Source of the DNA: Pseudomonadota bacterium
GTDB lineage: Bacteria; Desulfobacterota; Desulfarculia; Desulfarculales; Desulfarculaceae
Direction: 5' to 3'
Length of the DNA stretch: 56,250 bases
NCBI GenBank assembly: GCA_018896025.1
Contig: JAHIND010000019.1
Span: 1-56,250, forward strand
The translations under genes and the position numbers were made by a program. A model generated the notes under the pieces. The model was not told where the DNA came from, did no database searches, and was given only the letters and a program-made list of their open reading frames with translations. Shown here in pieces: positions 1 through 6,821 of the stretch; the stretch's first letter is position 1; every line of letters starts with the position of its first letter.

Positions 1-143
1 ACGTGGGGCAGGGAGTCGATGAACCCACGGAAGCCCCCTCCGGGCTGCCAGGGCTTGCCCAGCATCTCGGCGGCCACCTTGGAGGGCCTGAGATCCAGGT
101 CGGAGAGCTTCAGCTTGCTGAGATCTATGGGCTTTTGACTCAT
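1..143 (-). CDS. N-terminus of an unidentified protein (cut by window edge)
   Basis: Only the first 47 or so residues are present. They begin MSQKPIDLSKLKLSDLDLRP and continue through a Gly-rich turn to a FIDSLPHV segment, with no signal peptide or membrane segment. The ATG at 143 overlaps the gmhA stop codon as ATGA, so the gene is translationally coupled to gmhA and belongs to the same operon. I do not recognise the family from this fragment and assign no function. The start is secure because of the overlap. Confidence 0.6.
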   Translation of the reverse strand, partial: MSQKPIDLSKLKLSDLDLRPSKVAAEMLGKPWQPGGGFRGFIDSLPH

Positions 144-718
144 TGGCTACGCCCGAAAAGGGTGAGATCCACCAATTCGCAGATCAGGTGGACGCAAAAA
201 GCGTGAATTTCCTGGATGCGCGGGGTCTCGTCGCTGGGCACCTGAATCAGCACGTCGCACAGGGGCTCCATGGATTCGCCGTGGCGTCCGGTGAGGCCCA
301 CCGTGGCCAGGCCCCGCTGGCGGGCCGCAGCCAGCCCAGCCAAAACGTTGGGGCTGCGCCCGGAGGTGGAAATGCCCAGCACCACGTCGCCCTCGCTGGC
401 CAAGGCCTTTATCTGCTTGGAGAAAATCTCCTTGAAATCATAATCGTTGGCCACGGAGGTGAGCACGCTGCTGTCGGTGGTAAGCGCCAGGCCGGGCAGG
501 CCGGGGCGCTCCATCATGAAGCGGTTGACCAACTCGGCGGCCAGGTGCTGGGCGTCGGCGGCTGAGCCTCCGTTGCCCATGGCCATGAGCTTGCCGCCCC
601 CGGCCAGGCAGCGGGAAACGAGCTGGGCTGCGGCTACGGCCTGATCCAGGCCGGAGCTTAGAAACTCCTGGTGCACCTCTATGGCCTGCTTAAGACCGGC
701 CTCGGCTACGTCTCGCAT
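140..718 (-). CDS. gmhA: Phosphoheptose isomerase GmhA
   Basis: Sedoheptulose-7-phosphate isomerase, the first step from the pentose phosphate pool to ADP- or GDP-heptose for the lipopolysaccharide inner core; cytosolic. The 192-residue protein is one SIS domain of usual family length. The sugar-phosphate loop GNGGSAAD lies at 48-55 and the ISTSG loop near 116-120. H58, E62, Q169 and H177 match the spacing of the zinc/catalytic residues of GmhA. It follows der after 67 bp and is coupled to the next gene by ATGA. DiaA is the main SIS-domain alternative, but the retained zinc and catalytic residues favour GmhA. Confidence 0.93.
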   Translation of the reverse strand: MRDVAEAGLKQAIEVHQEFLSSGLDQAVAAAQLVSRCLAGGGKLMAMGNGGSAADAQHLAAELVNRFMMERPGLPGLALTTDSSVLTSVANDYDFKEIFSKQIKALASEGDVVLGISTSGRSPNVLAGLAAARQRGLATVGLTGRHGESMEPLCDVLIQVPSDETPRIQEIHAFCVHLICELVDLTLFGRSQ

Positions 719-785
719 TTTTCCAGAGCTCCAAAAGACTTAACAGGCTGCGAAAAGGTTAAATTATCGGGGGCGTCCACGGTTG

Positions 786-2132
786 TCAAGGCCGCCGTTT
801 GCCACCCTTGCCGTCTTGCTTGCCCCGGAAAATCAGCCGCAAGGGAGCTATGGTCAGGCCAAGGGCCCGGCGCAGCTCGTTGGTCAGGTAGCGGCGGTAG
901 GAAAAATGCACCCGTTTGGGGTCGTTGACCATGAGCACCACGGTTGGCGGGCGGCTGGTCACCTGGGAGCCGTAGTATATCTTGAGCCGCTTGCCCTTGG
1001 TCATGGGCGGGGGATGGTGCTCGGTTATCTGAGTCAGGGCCTGGTTGAGTTGGGCGGTGTTGATGCGCTGGTTGTACTCGGCGAAAAGCTTGTCCACCGT
1101 GGGCATCAGCTTGTTCACCCCTTGGCCGCTCTTGACGCTCATGTAGAGCACGGGGGCCCAGGGGGCGAAGCGCAGGGCCTCTTCCACCTCCCGGAGCAGG
1201 ATGCCCTTGCGGTATTCGTCCCCCACCACCAGATCCCACTTGTTCACGACCAAGATCAGGGCCCGGTGGCTGTCCAGGACGTGCCCGCACAGGCGCAGGT
1301 CCTGGTCGGTGATGCCCTCATCGGCGTCGATTAGCACCGCGCCCACGTGGGCCCGCTCCACTGCCCTGAGCGAGCGGAACACCCCGGCCTTTTCCAGCCC
1401 CCGGTTCACCTTGCCCTGGCGGCGTATGCCCGCGGTGTCGATGAGCAGATAGCGCTTGCCGCCTATCTCCACGGGGGTGTCCACCGCGTCGCGGGTGGTG
1501 CCCGGCACGTCCGACACCACCACCCGGTCCTGGCCGGTCAGGCGGTTGATCAGGCTGGATTTGCCCACGTTGGGCCGCCCCAACAGGGCCAGGCGCACCT
1601 CGTTGTAGTCCGCCAGGGCCTCGTCTTCTTCTTCCGGGGGCAGAAGCTCGGCCAGGGCCTCCAACAGCTCGGGCACACCCCGGGCGTGGGCCGCGCTGAT
1701 AAAGAACAGATGGTCCACCCCCAGGGAATAGAACTCGGCGGCCGCGTCTTCCAGGTTGGGGCCGTCCACCTTGTTCACCGCCCACACCACCGGCTTGGAG
1801 GCAGTGCGCCGGAGGTAGCGGGCCACCTCTTGGTCTTGGGGGGTCAGCCCGGCCCGGCCGTCGGCCAGGCACAGGATCACGTCGGCCTCGTTCAAGGCCA
1901 TCTCGATCTGGGCATGCACCTCGGCGGCGAAGGCCTGGTCGGCCGGGGGATCGAAGCCGCCGGTGTCCACCAAGGTCACCGCCCGCCCTTCTATCTTGGC
2001 CCGGCCGTAGAGGCGGTCCCGGGTCACGCCCGGCAGATCGTCCACCAGGGCCTGACGGGTGCGGGTGAGGCGGTTGAACAGGGTGGATTTGCCCACGTTG
2101 GGCCGACCCACTATGGCCACTATGGGCGTCAT
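786..2132 (-). CDS. der: Ribosome assembly GTPase Der (EngA)
   Basis: Der is the double-GTPase factor needed for 50S subunit maturation. From the ATG at 2132 the protein has 448 residues, a normal length. Two tandem G domains are visible: the first P-loop GRPNVGKST is at residues 8-16, and a second GRPNVGKSS is followed by DVPGTTRD, DTAG and NKWD. A KH-like domain follows, with a basic tail ending GKGGKRRP. The reading frame stays open upstream, but this ATG forms TAATG with the stop of the preceding kinase gene, and homologues start at this TPIVAIVGRPN motif. Translational coupling to the amgK-like gene is likely. Confidence 0.96.
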   Translation of the reverse strand: MTPIVAIVGRPNVGKSTLFNRLTRTRQALVDDLPGVTRDRLYGRAKIEGRAVTLVDTGGFDPPADQAFAAEVHAQIEMALNEADVILCLADGRAGLTPQDQEVARYLRRTASKPVVWAVNKVDGPNLEDAAAEFYSLGVDHLFFISAAHARGVPELLEALAELLPPEEEDEALADYNEVRLALLGRPNVGKSSLINRLTGQDRVVVSDVPGTTRDAVDTPVEIGGKRYLLIDTAGIRRQGKVNRGLEKAGVFRSLRAVERAHVGAVLIDADEGITDQDLRLCGHVLDSHRALILVVNKWDLVVGDEYRKGILLREVEEALRFAPWAPVLYMSVKSGQGVNKLMPTVDKLFAEYNQRINTAQLNQALTQITEHHPPPMTKGKRLKIYYGSQVTSRPPTVVLMVNDPKRVHFSYRRYLTNELRRALGLTIAPLRLIFRGKQDGKGGKRRP

Positions 2133-3193
2133 TATTGCAATTCTCCTAAAAAGTCGAAGCTGTGGGGCCCCAAACGGGCCGGAGTCTGGCGCACCACCTG
2201 GCGCAAGCCCACGAAACCGGCCATGGTGGGGTCTTGCATCACCCTGGCCAGGCTGGCTAGGGCCGGGGCCACCGAGGCCGCGAAGTGGGGGCGGTTTCGC
2301 TTGCGGGTGAGGAAGGCGAAAGCCCCCAGGGCTTGCATGAGGCGGCTGGCGCTCACCGGAGCCCAACCGGCCAGGAACTCCCCTTGGTTCAAAGGCCCCT
2401 GGGCGGCCAGCGTCTCCAGGTATTCAGCCAAGAGCCGCTCCCGGATGCTCCAGGGAAGCTGAACGTAGGGATCGTGCAACAGGGAGGCCAAATCATACTG
2501 CGCCGGGCCCAGGCGCGCCCCCTGAAAATCCACTAACCCGTATCGACCCTTAGTATAAACCACGTTGCGGCTCTGGAAGTCGCGGTGCACCAGCCCCCGT
2601 GGCCGAGCCTCGCCGGCCAGGGCGCAAAACACCTCCAGCTCGTTTTCCAGCTCCGGAGGCAACTCCTCGGGCTGCCAGCCCGCCGCGCCCAAGACCAACT
2701 CCCGCAGGAAGTAGCCCGCCTCCTGCCGGCGCAGCACCTCCGGGGTCAGCTCCGGGCCGTCATAGCACAACGAGGTGTCCAGGCCCTGGGCTCCCTGGTA
2801 TTGCAAGCGGGCCAGCATGGCCAGCACCGGGCGGTACAAGGCGACCACCGCCTCCTGGTCCTCGCCCGCGGCGGCCACCGCCTCCATGAGCGAGCCCGAG
2901 CCCAGGTCTTCCATAAGGAAGCGCCCCGCCTGCTGGTCCACGGCAAGCACCCGAGCCACGGGCAGGCCCAGGCGGCCCAGGTGGGCGGCCAGGTACTCCC
3001 AGGACAGGTTCTCCGCCGGGTTCGCCGGGTTGGCCATGGCCACCAGGGAGCGCATCCCGGCCCTCAGGCGCACGAACACGCGCAGGCTGCCGTCGGCGGC
3101 CAGGGGCTCCACCTGTATCTCCTCAGGCCGCTTGCCGGGCCAGGCCTCCTGGGCCCAGGCCGCCAAATCGCCCATCAAATCCCGCTCAGGCAT
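2132..3193 (-). CDS. amgK: APH-fold sugar kinase, AmgK-like
   Basis: Predicted anomeric sugar kinase of the aminoglycoside-phosphotransferase fold. AmgK phosphorylates N-acetylmuramate and N-acetylglucosamine at C1 in peptidoglycan recycling. The 353-residue product carries the catalytic loop HRDFQSRN at 203-210 and a metal-binding DFQ at 222-224 (DFG in many kinases), followed by a YDLASLL helix. The chosen ATG overlaps the murU-like stop by 8 bp; a second Met six residues on is possible. Pairing with a nucleotidyltransferase is the AmgK-MurU arrangement known from Pseudomonas, which supports the call. It could instead act on another sugar of envelope synthesis, for example a heptose, given gmhA nearby. 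Confidence 0.72.
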   Translation of the reverse strand: MPERDLMGDLAAWAQEAWPGKRPEEIQVEPLAADGSLRVFVRLRAGMRSLVAMANPANPAENLSWEYLAAHLGRLGLPVARVLAVDQQAGRFLMEDLGSGSLMEAVAAAGEDQEAVVALYRPVLAMLARLQYQGAQGLDTSLCYDGPELTPEVLRRQEAGYFLRELVLGAAGWQPEELPPELENELEVFCALAGEARPRGLVHRDFQSRNVVYTKGRYGLVDFQGARLGPAQYDLASLLHDPYVQLPWSIRERLLAEYLETLAAQGPLNQGEFLAGWAPVSASRLMQALGAFAFLTRKRNRPHFAASVAPALASLARVMQDPTMAGFVGLRQVVRQTPARLGPHSFDFLGELQ

Positions 3194-4130
3194 AGGCCCC
3201 GCCTTGCAAACGCCCGGAGGCGAAAAATCCGTCACCCAGCACCGCCTGCTCCACCACCGCCCCGGCGGCCACCCTGGCTCCGGGCAAGAGCACCACCTCG
3301 TTGAGCACGGCCCCGGCCTCGGCCACCGCGCCCTCTCCCAACACCGCGAAACCCTTGACCATGGCTCCATTTTCCAGGCGGGCCCCCGGCCCCAGGAGCA
3401 CCGGCCCCTCCGGGGACAGTCCCCTGAGCCCCTCGGGCGGGTTCTGGGCCAGCCTACGGTGCAGCATTATCAGCCGCTCCGGGGTGCCCAGATCATCCCA
3501 AAAGCCTTCCAGGGGTTGGCCCAACACCATCTCCCCGGCGGCGATGGCCGCCTTGAGGCCCTGCACCAGGGTGGAGTAGCCCGCAGGCGGCAGATAATCG
3601 AAAAAACGCGGGCTCAGGGCGGCCAAGCCGCTGTAGGTGAGCCAACGGGTGGCGCTCGGCCCATCTTGGCCCTTGAAGCCCAACACCCGGCCTTGTTCGT
3701 CCAGGGCCACGGTGTTGAAGCGGGGCTCGTCCACCAGGCCCAGCACCGCCACCGCGTCCTCGGCCTCCAGCCGCCGCAACAGCTCCGGCACCTGGGCCGT
3801 GGCCAGCACGTCGGAGTTGACCAGCAGAAAGGGCTCGTTTCCCAACAGCTCCCGCGCGGCCAGGGGGCCACCGCCGGTGCCCAAAATCTCGGGCTCGTGG
3901 CTGAGAGCCACCTCCAGCCCCTCCGGAACCTGTTCCTTCAGGTAGGCTTGCACCATGTCGGCCAAGTGGTGGGTGTTCACCACCGCCCGAGCCACCCCCC
4001 AGGATTGCAGACGGCCCAGCCACAGGCCCAACAGGGGGCGGTTCATCACCGGCATGAGGCATTTGGGTCGCTTGTCGGTGAGGGGCCGCAGCCTGGTGCC
4101 GTATCCGGCGGCGAGGATCATGGCCCGCAT
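3186..4130 (-). CDS. murU: Sugar-1-phosphate nucleotidyltransferase, MurU-like with beta-helix tail
   Basis: Predicted enzyme that makes a nucleotide sugar from a sugar-1-phosphate, probably UDP-MurNAc from MurNAc-1-P. The N-terminus has the nucleotide signature GYGTRLRPLT (9-18) with K23 in RPKCLMP, then the metal-site segment LLVNSDVLA. At 314 residues it is longer than Pseudomonas MurU. The extra 70 or so C-terminal residues show hexapeptide-like repeats (GPGARLENGAMV, GEGAVAEAGAVL, PGARVAAGAVV), as in GDP-mannose pyrophosphorylase-type enzymes. It is the first gene of the murU-amgK-der-gmhA operon. The nucleotidyltransferase fold is certain. The substrate is inferred from the kinase next door, and an HddC-like heptose role is the alternative. 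Confidence 0.7.
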   Translation of the reverse strand: MRAMILAAGYGTRLRPLTDKRPKCLMPVMNRPLLGLWLGRLQSWGVARAVVNTHHLADMVQAYLKEQVPEGLEVALSHEPEILGTGGGPLAARELLGNEPFLLVNSDVLATAQVPELLRRLEAEDAVAVLGLVDEPRFNTVALDEQGRVLGFKGQDGPSATRWLTYSGLAALSPRFFDYLPPAGYSTLVQGLKAAIAAGEMVLGQPLEGFWDDLGTPERLIMLHRRLAQNPPEGLRGLSPEGPVLLGPGARLENGAMVKGFAVLGEGAVAEAGAVLNEVVLLPGARVAAGAVVEQAVLGDGFFASGRLQGGAYA

Positions 4131-4159
4131 GGCCTACTCCAAGGGTTAACGATGGCTGA

Positions 4160-4188
4160 AGATTAGCACAGCGCCCCACGCCTCTCAA
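4160..4188 (-). promoter_or_regulatory. Candidate sigma-70 promoter for murU-amgK-der-gmhA
   Basis: On the minus strand TTGAGA (4188-4183) is followed by a 17-bp spacer and TAATCT (4165-4160), about 30 bp before the murU-like ATG. The -35 is good and the -10 is weak. Confidence 0.4.
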
Positions 4189-4253
4189 ACCAGGCCTTGA
4201 CCCGTGGGGGGCGTCCGGGTAAGTCTCAAGATACACCACTCGGAGGCAATGCC

Positions 4254-5096
4254 TTGCGCCTGAACTCCAAGCATCTTATCACCACCGCCCTTTTGGGCCT
4301 GTGCCTGCTTATGCCCGGCTGTTTCGACTGCGGGCTGAAACTCATTCTCAAACCCGACGGCTCGGGCGACTTGAGCGCCTATTTGGAGATTCCGGCCTCT
4401 TTGGCCGGGCAATACCAGAGCGCCGAGTTCAAGGAGATCATCAAGCCCGAGGCCACCCTGCAACGCCTGGAGCAGGGCGGGCTGGTGGAATTCAAGCAAA
4501 GCGTGGCCTTCACCTCCTTGAGCAAGGTGGAAGCCACGCGCATGCGTTTCTCCCTGGAGCGCATCGACAAGGGGCTCCTGGGCTGGCGCGAGGACACCTA
4601 CCGCCTCACCGGCTGGCTGCGCGGCCTGGAGGGCGACCGCCCGGACCGGGACCAGGCCCTGGGCACCGAGCTGGACCATCTGAAGGACGACACCGCCCGC
4701 CCGGCCCAGCCCATCGACCCGGCCACCGCCCGGGCCAACGAGCTATTGACCGCCAGCCTGGCCGGTCGTTTCCTGATCGTGAGCTGGCAGGTGCCGGGCA
4801 AAATTCTCGACGTGTGGAAGCTCAACATCGGCGGACGCCTGGTGACCCCCCAGGTGCGGGCCGATGAGGGCAAGGTGGTCTGGCGCATCCCCCTGGCTCT
4901 GTTGGCCACGGCCAACGTGCGCCACAATCTGGTGTTCCGGGCCGATTTCAAGGGCAACGTGCGCACCGAGGAGGGCGACGTGATTCCCAACGTGGCCAGC
5001 GCTTGGGGCAAGGAGGACGGAACCCCGGCCGAGCAACCCAAGGAGGGGGAAAAGCCCGAGGGCGCCAAGCCGGGCGGGGAGACGGTCAAGCCATGA
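4254..5096 (+). CDS. Lipoprotein encoded directly upstream of nagZ
   Basis: Predicted periplasm-facing lipoprotein of 280 residues. A hydrophobic stretch (ITTALLGLCLLMPG) precedes C23 in a lipobox-like MPGC, and a second Cys follows in CFDCG. The mature part opens with LILKPDGSGDLSAYLEIP, a beta-rich pattern reminiscent of LppM-like domains, and ends in a Pro/Glu/Gly/Lys-rich tail. No catalytic motif is seen. The start is taken as TTG at 4254 because GGAGG lies 7 bases before it and this puts the signal peptide at the very N-terminus; an in-frame ATG at 4197 would add 19 unlikely residues. Its stop overlaps the nagZ start (ATGA), so a link to wall turnover is possible but unproven. Confidence 0.75.
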   Translation: MRLNSKHLITTALLGLCLLMPGCFDCGLKLILKPDGSGDLSAYLEIPASLAGQYQSAEFKEIIKPEATLQRLEQGGLVEFKQSVAFTSLSKVEATRMRFSLERIDKGLLGWREDTYRLTGWLRGLEGDRPDRDQALGTELDHLKDDTARPAQPIDPATARANELLTASLAGRFLIVSWQVPGKILDVWKLNIGGRLVTPQVRADEGKVVWRIPLALLATANVRHNLVFRADFKGNVRTEEGDVIPNVASAWGKEDGTPAEQPKEGEKPEGAKPGGETVKP

Positions 5097-6145
5097 ACCG
5101 GCGCGCGGTAAAGAACAGCCTGGCCCAATCCTTTGTGGTGGGCCTGCCCGGCCTGGAGGCCGGGGAGGACGAGCTGGAGCTGGTGAGCGGGCAGGGCCTG
5201 GGCGGGGTGATCCTTTTCGCCCGCAACGTGGAGTCCCCGGCCCAGGTGTGGCAGCTCAACTACGACCTGCGCCGGGCGGCGGCGCAGGCCGAGCGCCCGC
5301 CTCTGTGGGTCATGGTGGACCAGGAAGGGGGCAGCGTGGCCCGCCTCAAGGCCCCCTTCACCGACGGCCCGGACCTGGCCGACCTGGGCGATGCCGGCGA
5401 GGACGCCCTGTTTGCCCACGGGGCCAAGCTGGGCCGTGAGGCCCTGGCCGCCGGGTTCAACTGGGACCTGGCCCCGGTCATGGACGTGCACGCCATGAAG
5501 GGCGGCATCATGGCCCGGCGCAGCCTGGGGGCCGACCCTGAGCTGGTGGGCCGCCTGGGCGCGGCCTTTATCCGGGGCATGCAGGCCGCGGGCTGCCTGG
5601 CCTGCGCCAAGCACTTCCCCGGACTGGGGCGCACCACGGCCGACACCCACAAGGAGCGCCCCACGGTGGGGCTGTCCCGCGCCGAGCTGGAGGCGGTGGA
5701 GCTGCCCCCCTTCCGGGCGGCGGCCCGCGCCGGGGTGGCCGGGGTGATGATCTGCCACGCGGTGTACTCCGCCCTGGACCCGGAGCGCCCGGCCTCGCTC
5801 TCGCCCAAGGTGATCCAGGGCCTGCTGCGCGGCGAACTGGGCTATGAAGGACTGGTCATCAGCGACGATTTGGAGATGGGCGCGGTAGTGGGCCAGATGG
5901 CTCCCGAAGAAGCGGCGGTGGAGGCCTATCTGGCGGGCAGCGACGTGCTGTTGATGTGCCACCGCCCGGAGCTGGCCCTGGCCGCCGTGGAGCGCCTCAC
6001 GGACCTGGTCATGGCCGGGGAGGTGGACCCGGCCCTGGTGGCCGAGCGGGCCCGGCGAATCGTGCAGGGCAAGCAGGCCCTGGAGTTTCTGCCCCCGGAT
6101 CTCAGCGTGCTGCACGCCGAGCTGGCCGCCAACGAGCAGATGTAG
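5093..6145 (+). CDS. nagZ: Beta-N-acetylhexosaminidase NagZ
   Basis: Glycoside hydrolase family 3 enzyme that removes GlcNAc from GlcNAc-anhydroMurNAc peptides, a central step of cytosolic muropeptide recycling. The 350-residue protein has the family features: DQEGG at 76-80, KHFPG at 173-177 followed by the Asp/His loop around D184-H186, and the nucleophile segment SDDLEMG at 256-262. There is no signal peptide, in keeping with a cytosolic enzyme. The ATG at 5093 overlaps the stop of the lipoprotein gene by 4 bp; the longer open frame reads into that gene and is rejected. It sits between amgK/murU-like genes and mpl/ldcA, which fits recycling. Confidence 0.94.
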   Translation: MNRRAVKNSLAQSFVVGLPGLEAGEDELELVSGQGLGGVILFARNVESPAQVWQLNYDLRRAAAQAERPPLWVMVDQEGGSVARLKAPFTDGPDLADLGDAGEDALFAHGAKLGREALAAGFNWDLAPVMDVHAMKGGIMARRSLGADPELVGRLGAAFIRGMQAAGCLACAKHFPGLGRTTADTHKERPTVGLSRAELEAVELPPFRAAARAGVAGVMICHAVYSALDPERPASLSPKVIQGLLRGELGYEGLVISDDLEMGAVVGQMAPEEAAVEAYLAGSDVLLMCHRPELALAAVERLTDLVMAGEVDPALVAERARRIVQGKQALEFLPPDLSVLHAELAANEQM

Positions 6146-6162
6146 ATTCAGCCTGGTTGTAG

Positions 6163-6189
6163 GGGTGGGGTTTATCCCCGCCCTTTTTT
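6163..6189 (+). terminator. Intrinsic terminator after nagZ
   Basis: An 8-bp GC stem (6163-6170 with 6176-6183, one G-U pair) with a TTTAT loop is followed directly by six T (6184-6189). It lies 17 bp after the nagZ stop and is built from the first copy of the hairpin repeat of this intergenic island. Confidence 0.8.
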
Positions 6190-6221
6190 CTTAGCCATCC
6201 AATAATAGCTGTCATCACGAG
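6190..6221 (+). repeat. 32-bp direct repeat, copy 1 (copy 2 at 6332-6363)
   Basis: The two copies run from CTTAGC to ATCACGAG and differ at two positions. Each follows a hairpin-repeat copy at a similar distance, so the larger unit (hairpin plus 32-mer) has been duplicated. Confidence 0.85.
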
Positions 6222-6242
6222 AAGACTTTCTTCGGGCCGAGG

Positions 6243-6283
6243 TTGCTTCGTCGCCCCTGGGAAGCGGCTCCTCGCAACGACAA
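6243..6283 (+). repeat. 41-bp direct repeat, copy 1 (copy 2 at 6636-6676)
   Basis: The unit starts TTGCTTCGTCGCCCC and ends CGCAACGACAA; the two copies differ at one base. The ends resemble the common TTGCTTCGTCG / CGCAATGACA dispersed repeat of many bacterial genomes. Confidence 0.85.
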
Positions 6284-6299
6284 ACGTTTTTTCTTGGGT

Positions 6300-6325
6300 T
6301 GAGGGGCGGGGTTTATCCCCATCCT
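6300..6325 (+). repeat. Hairpin repeat unit, middle direct copy
   Basis: Direct copy of the hairpin unit also seen at 6158-6183 and 6692-6717. The left half (GGGGCGGGG) and TTTAT loop are intact, but the right arm is degraded to CCCCATCC, so the stem is shorter. Confidence 0.75.
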
Positions 6326-6331
6326 CTTTCT

Positions 6332-6363
6332 CTTAGCAATCCAGTAATAGCTGTCATCACGAG
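6332..6363 (+). repeat. 32-bp direct repeat, copy 2
   Basis: Second copy of the unit at 6190-6221 with two mismatches. It is followed by GAGC and then by sequence unrelated to that after copy 1, marking the end of the duplicated block. Confidence 0.85.
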
Positions 6364-6635
6364 GAGCATCTCGGAGGAGATGCGACGTGGTGATCTTCGC
6401 TTTCCCCCAGGCGGGACGGGTTGGGCGTGGAGGGTGGTGTGTTGTGCCTGACTAACAAAGGCATGACGAGGGAAGTCGAAGATGGCCTCGTCGCGGCGGG
6501 AGAGCCACCTTTACCTTTCCAGCTCTTGCCTCCGCCGCTCCTCGCCATGACCGCTGTTGGCTGGGAGTGGAGCGGTGCGGGAAAGCCCGGCGTTAGCCTT
6601 GGTTTCCAAACGAGGTTTTTTTCTCTGGGCAGAGA

Positions 6636-6676
6636 TTGCTTCGTCGCCCCTGGGAAGCGGCCCCTCGCAACGACAA
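6636..6676 (+). repeat. 41-bp direct repeat, copy 2
   Basis: Second copy of 6243-6283, 40 of 41 bases identical. As with copy 1, it is followed about 15-17 bp later by a hairpin unit, so this pair also moved or was duplicated together. Confidence 0.85.
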
Positions 6677-6691
6677 GCGCTTTTCCTTAGG

Positions 6692-6765
6692 TGTAGGGGC
6701 GGGGTTTATCCCCGCCCGAGGGCGCTAGATAAAAAGACAGGGCGGGGATGAACCCCGCCCCTACA
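6692..6765. repeat. Large near-perfect inverted repeat (26-bp arms)
   Basis: Arms 6692-6717 and 6740-6765 are reverse complements with one mismatch, separated by 22 bp. Each arm is itself a GGGGCGGGG-TTTAT-CCCCGCCC hairpin, so the element can fold as two small hairpins or one long cruciform. Lying between convergent genes, it could stop transcription from both sides, especially mpl read-through, although no long T run follows. Confidence 0.85.
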
Positions 6766-6821
6766 CCGGATGTTGCGTAACCTGCCGTCTGGGTAAGGCG
6801 GTGCCGCCGGTGAGAGCCTAA

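Larger units (their letters stand above)
6146..6821. other. Gene-free repeat island between convergent nagZ and mpl
   Basis: This 676-bp stretch has no credible gene. It is a mosaic of at least three repeat types described in separate entries: a GC-rich hairpin unit (three direct copies and one inverted), a 32-bp unit present twice, and a 41-bp unit present twice. Between them, segments around 6350-6400 and 6460-6500 look like diverged relatives of the widespread GTCATTGCGAGGAGCGAAG-type dispersed repeat. The open frames here are short and made of repeat sequence. Confidence 0.8.

Noticed and set aside
1347..2462. 371-residue frame opposite der
   Set aside because: Antisense shadow with His/Gln/Gly-rich composition and no homology features.
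6146..6821. CRISPR array
   Set aside because: Repeats are of different lengths, irregularly spaced and partly inverted, with no regular spacers and no cas genes.
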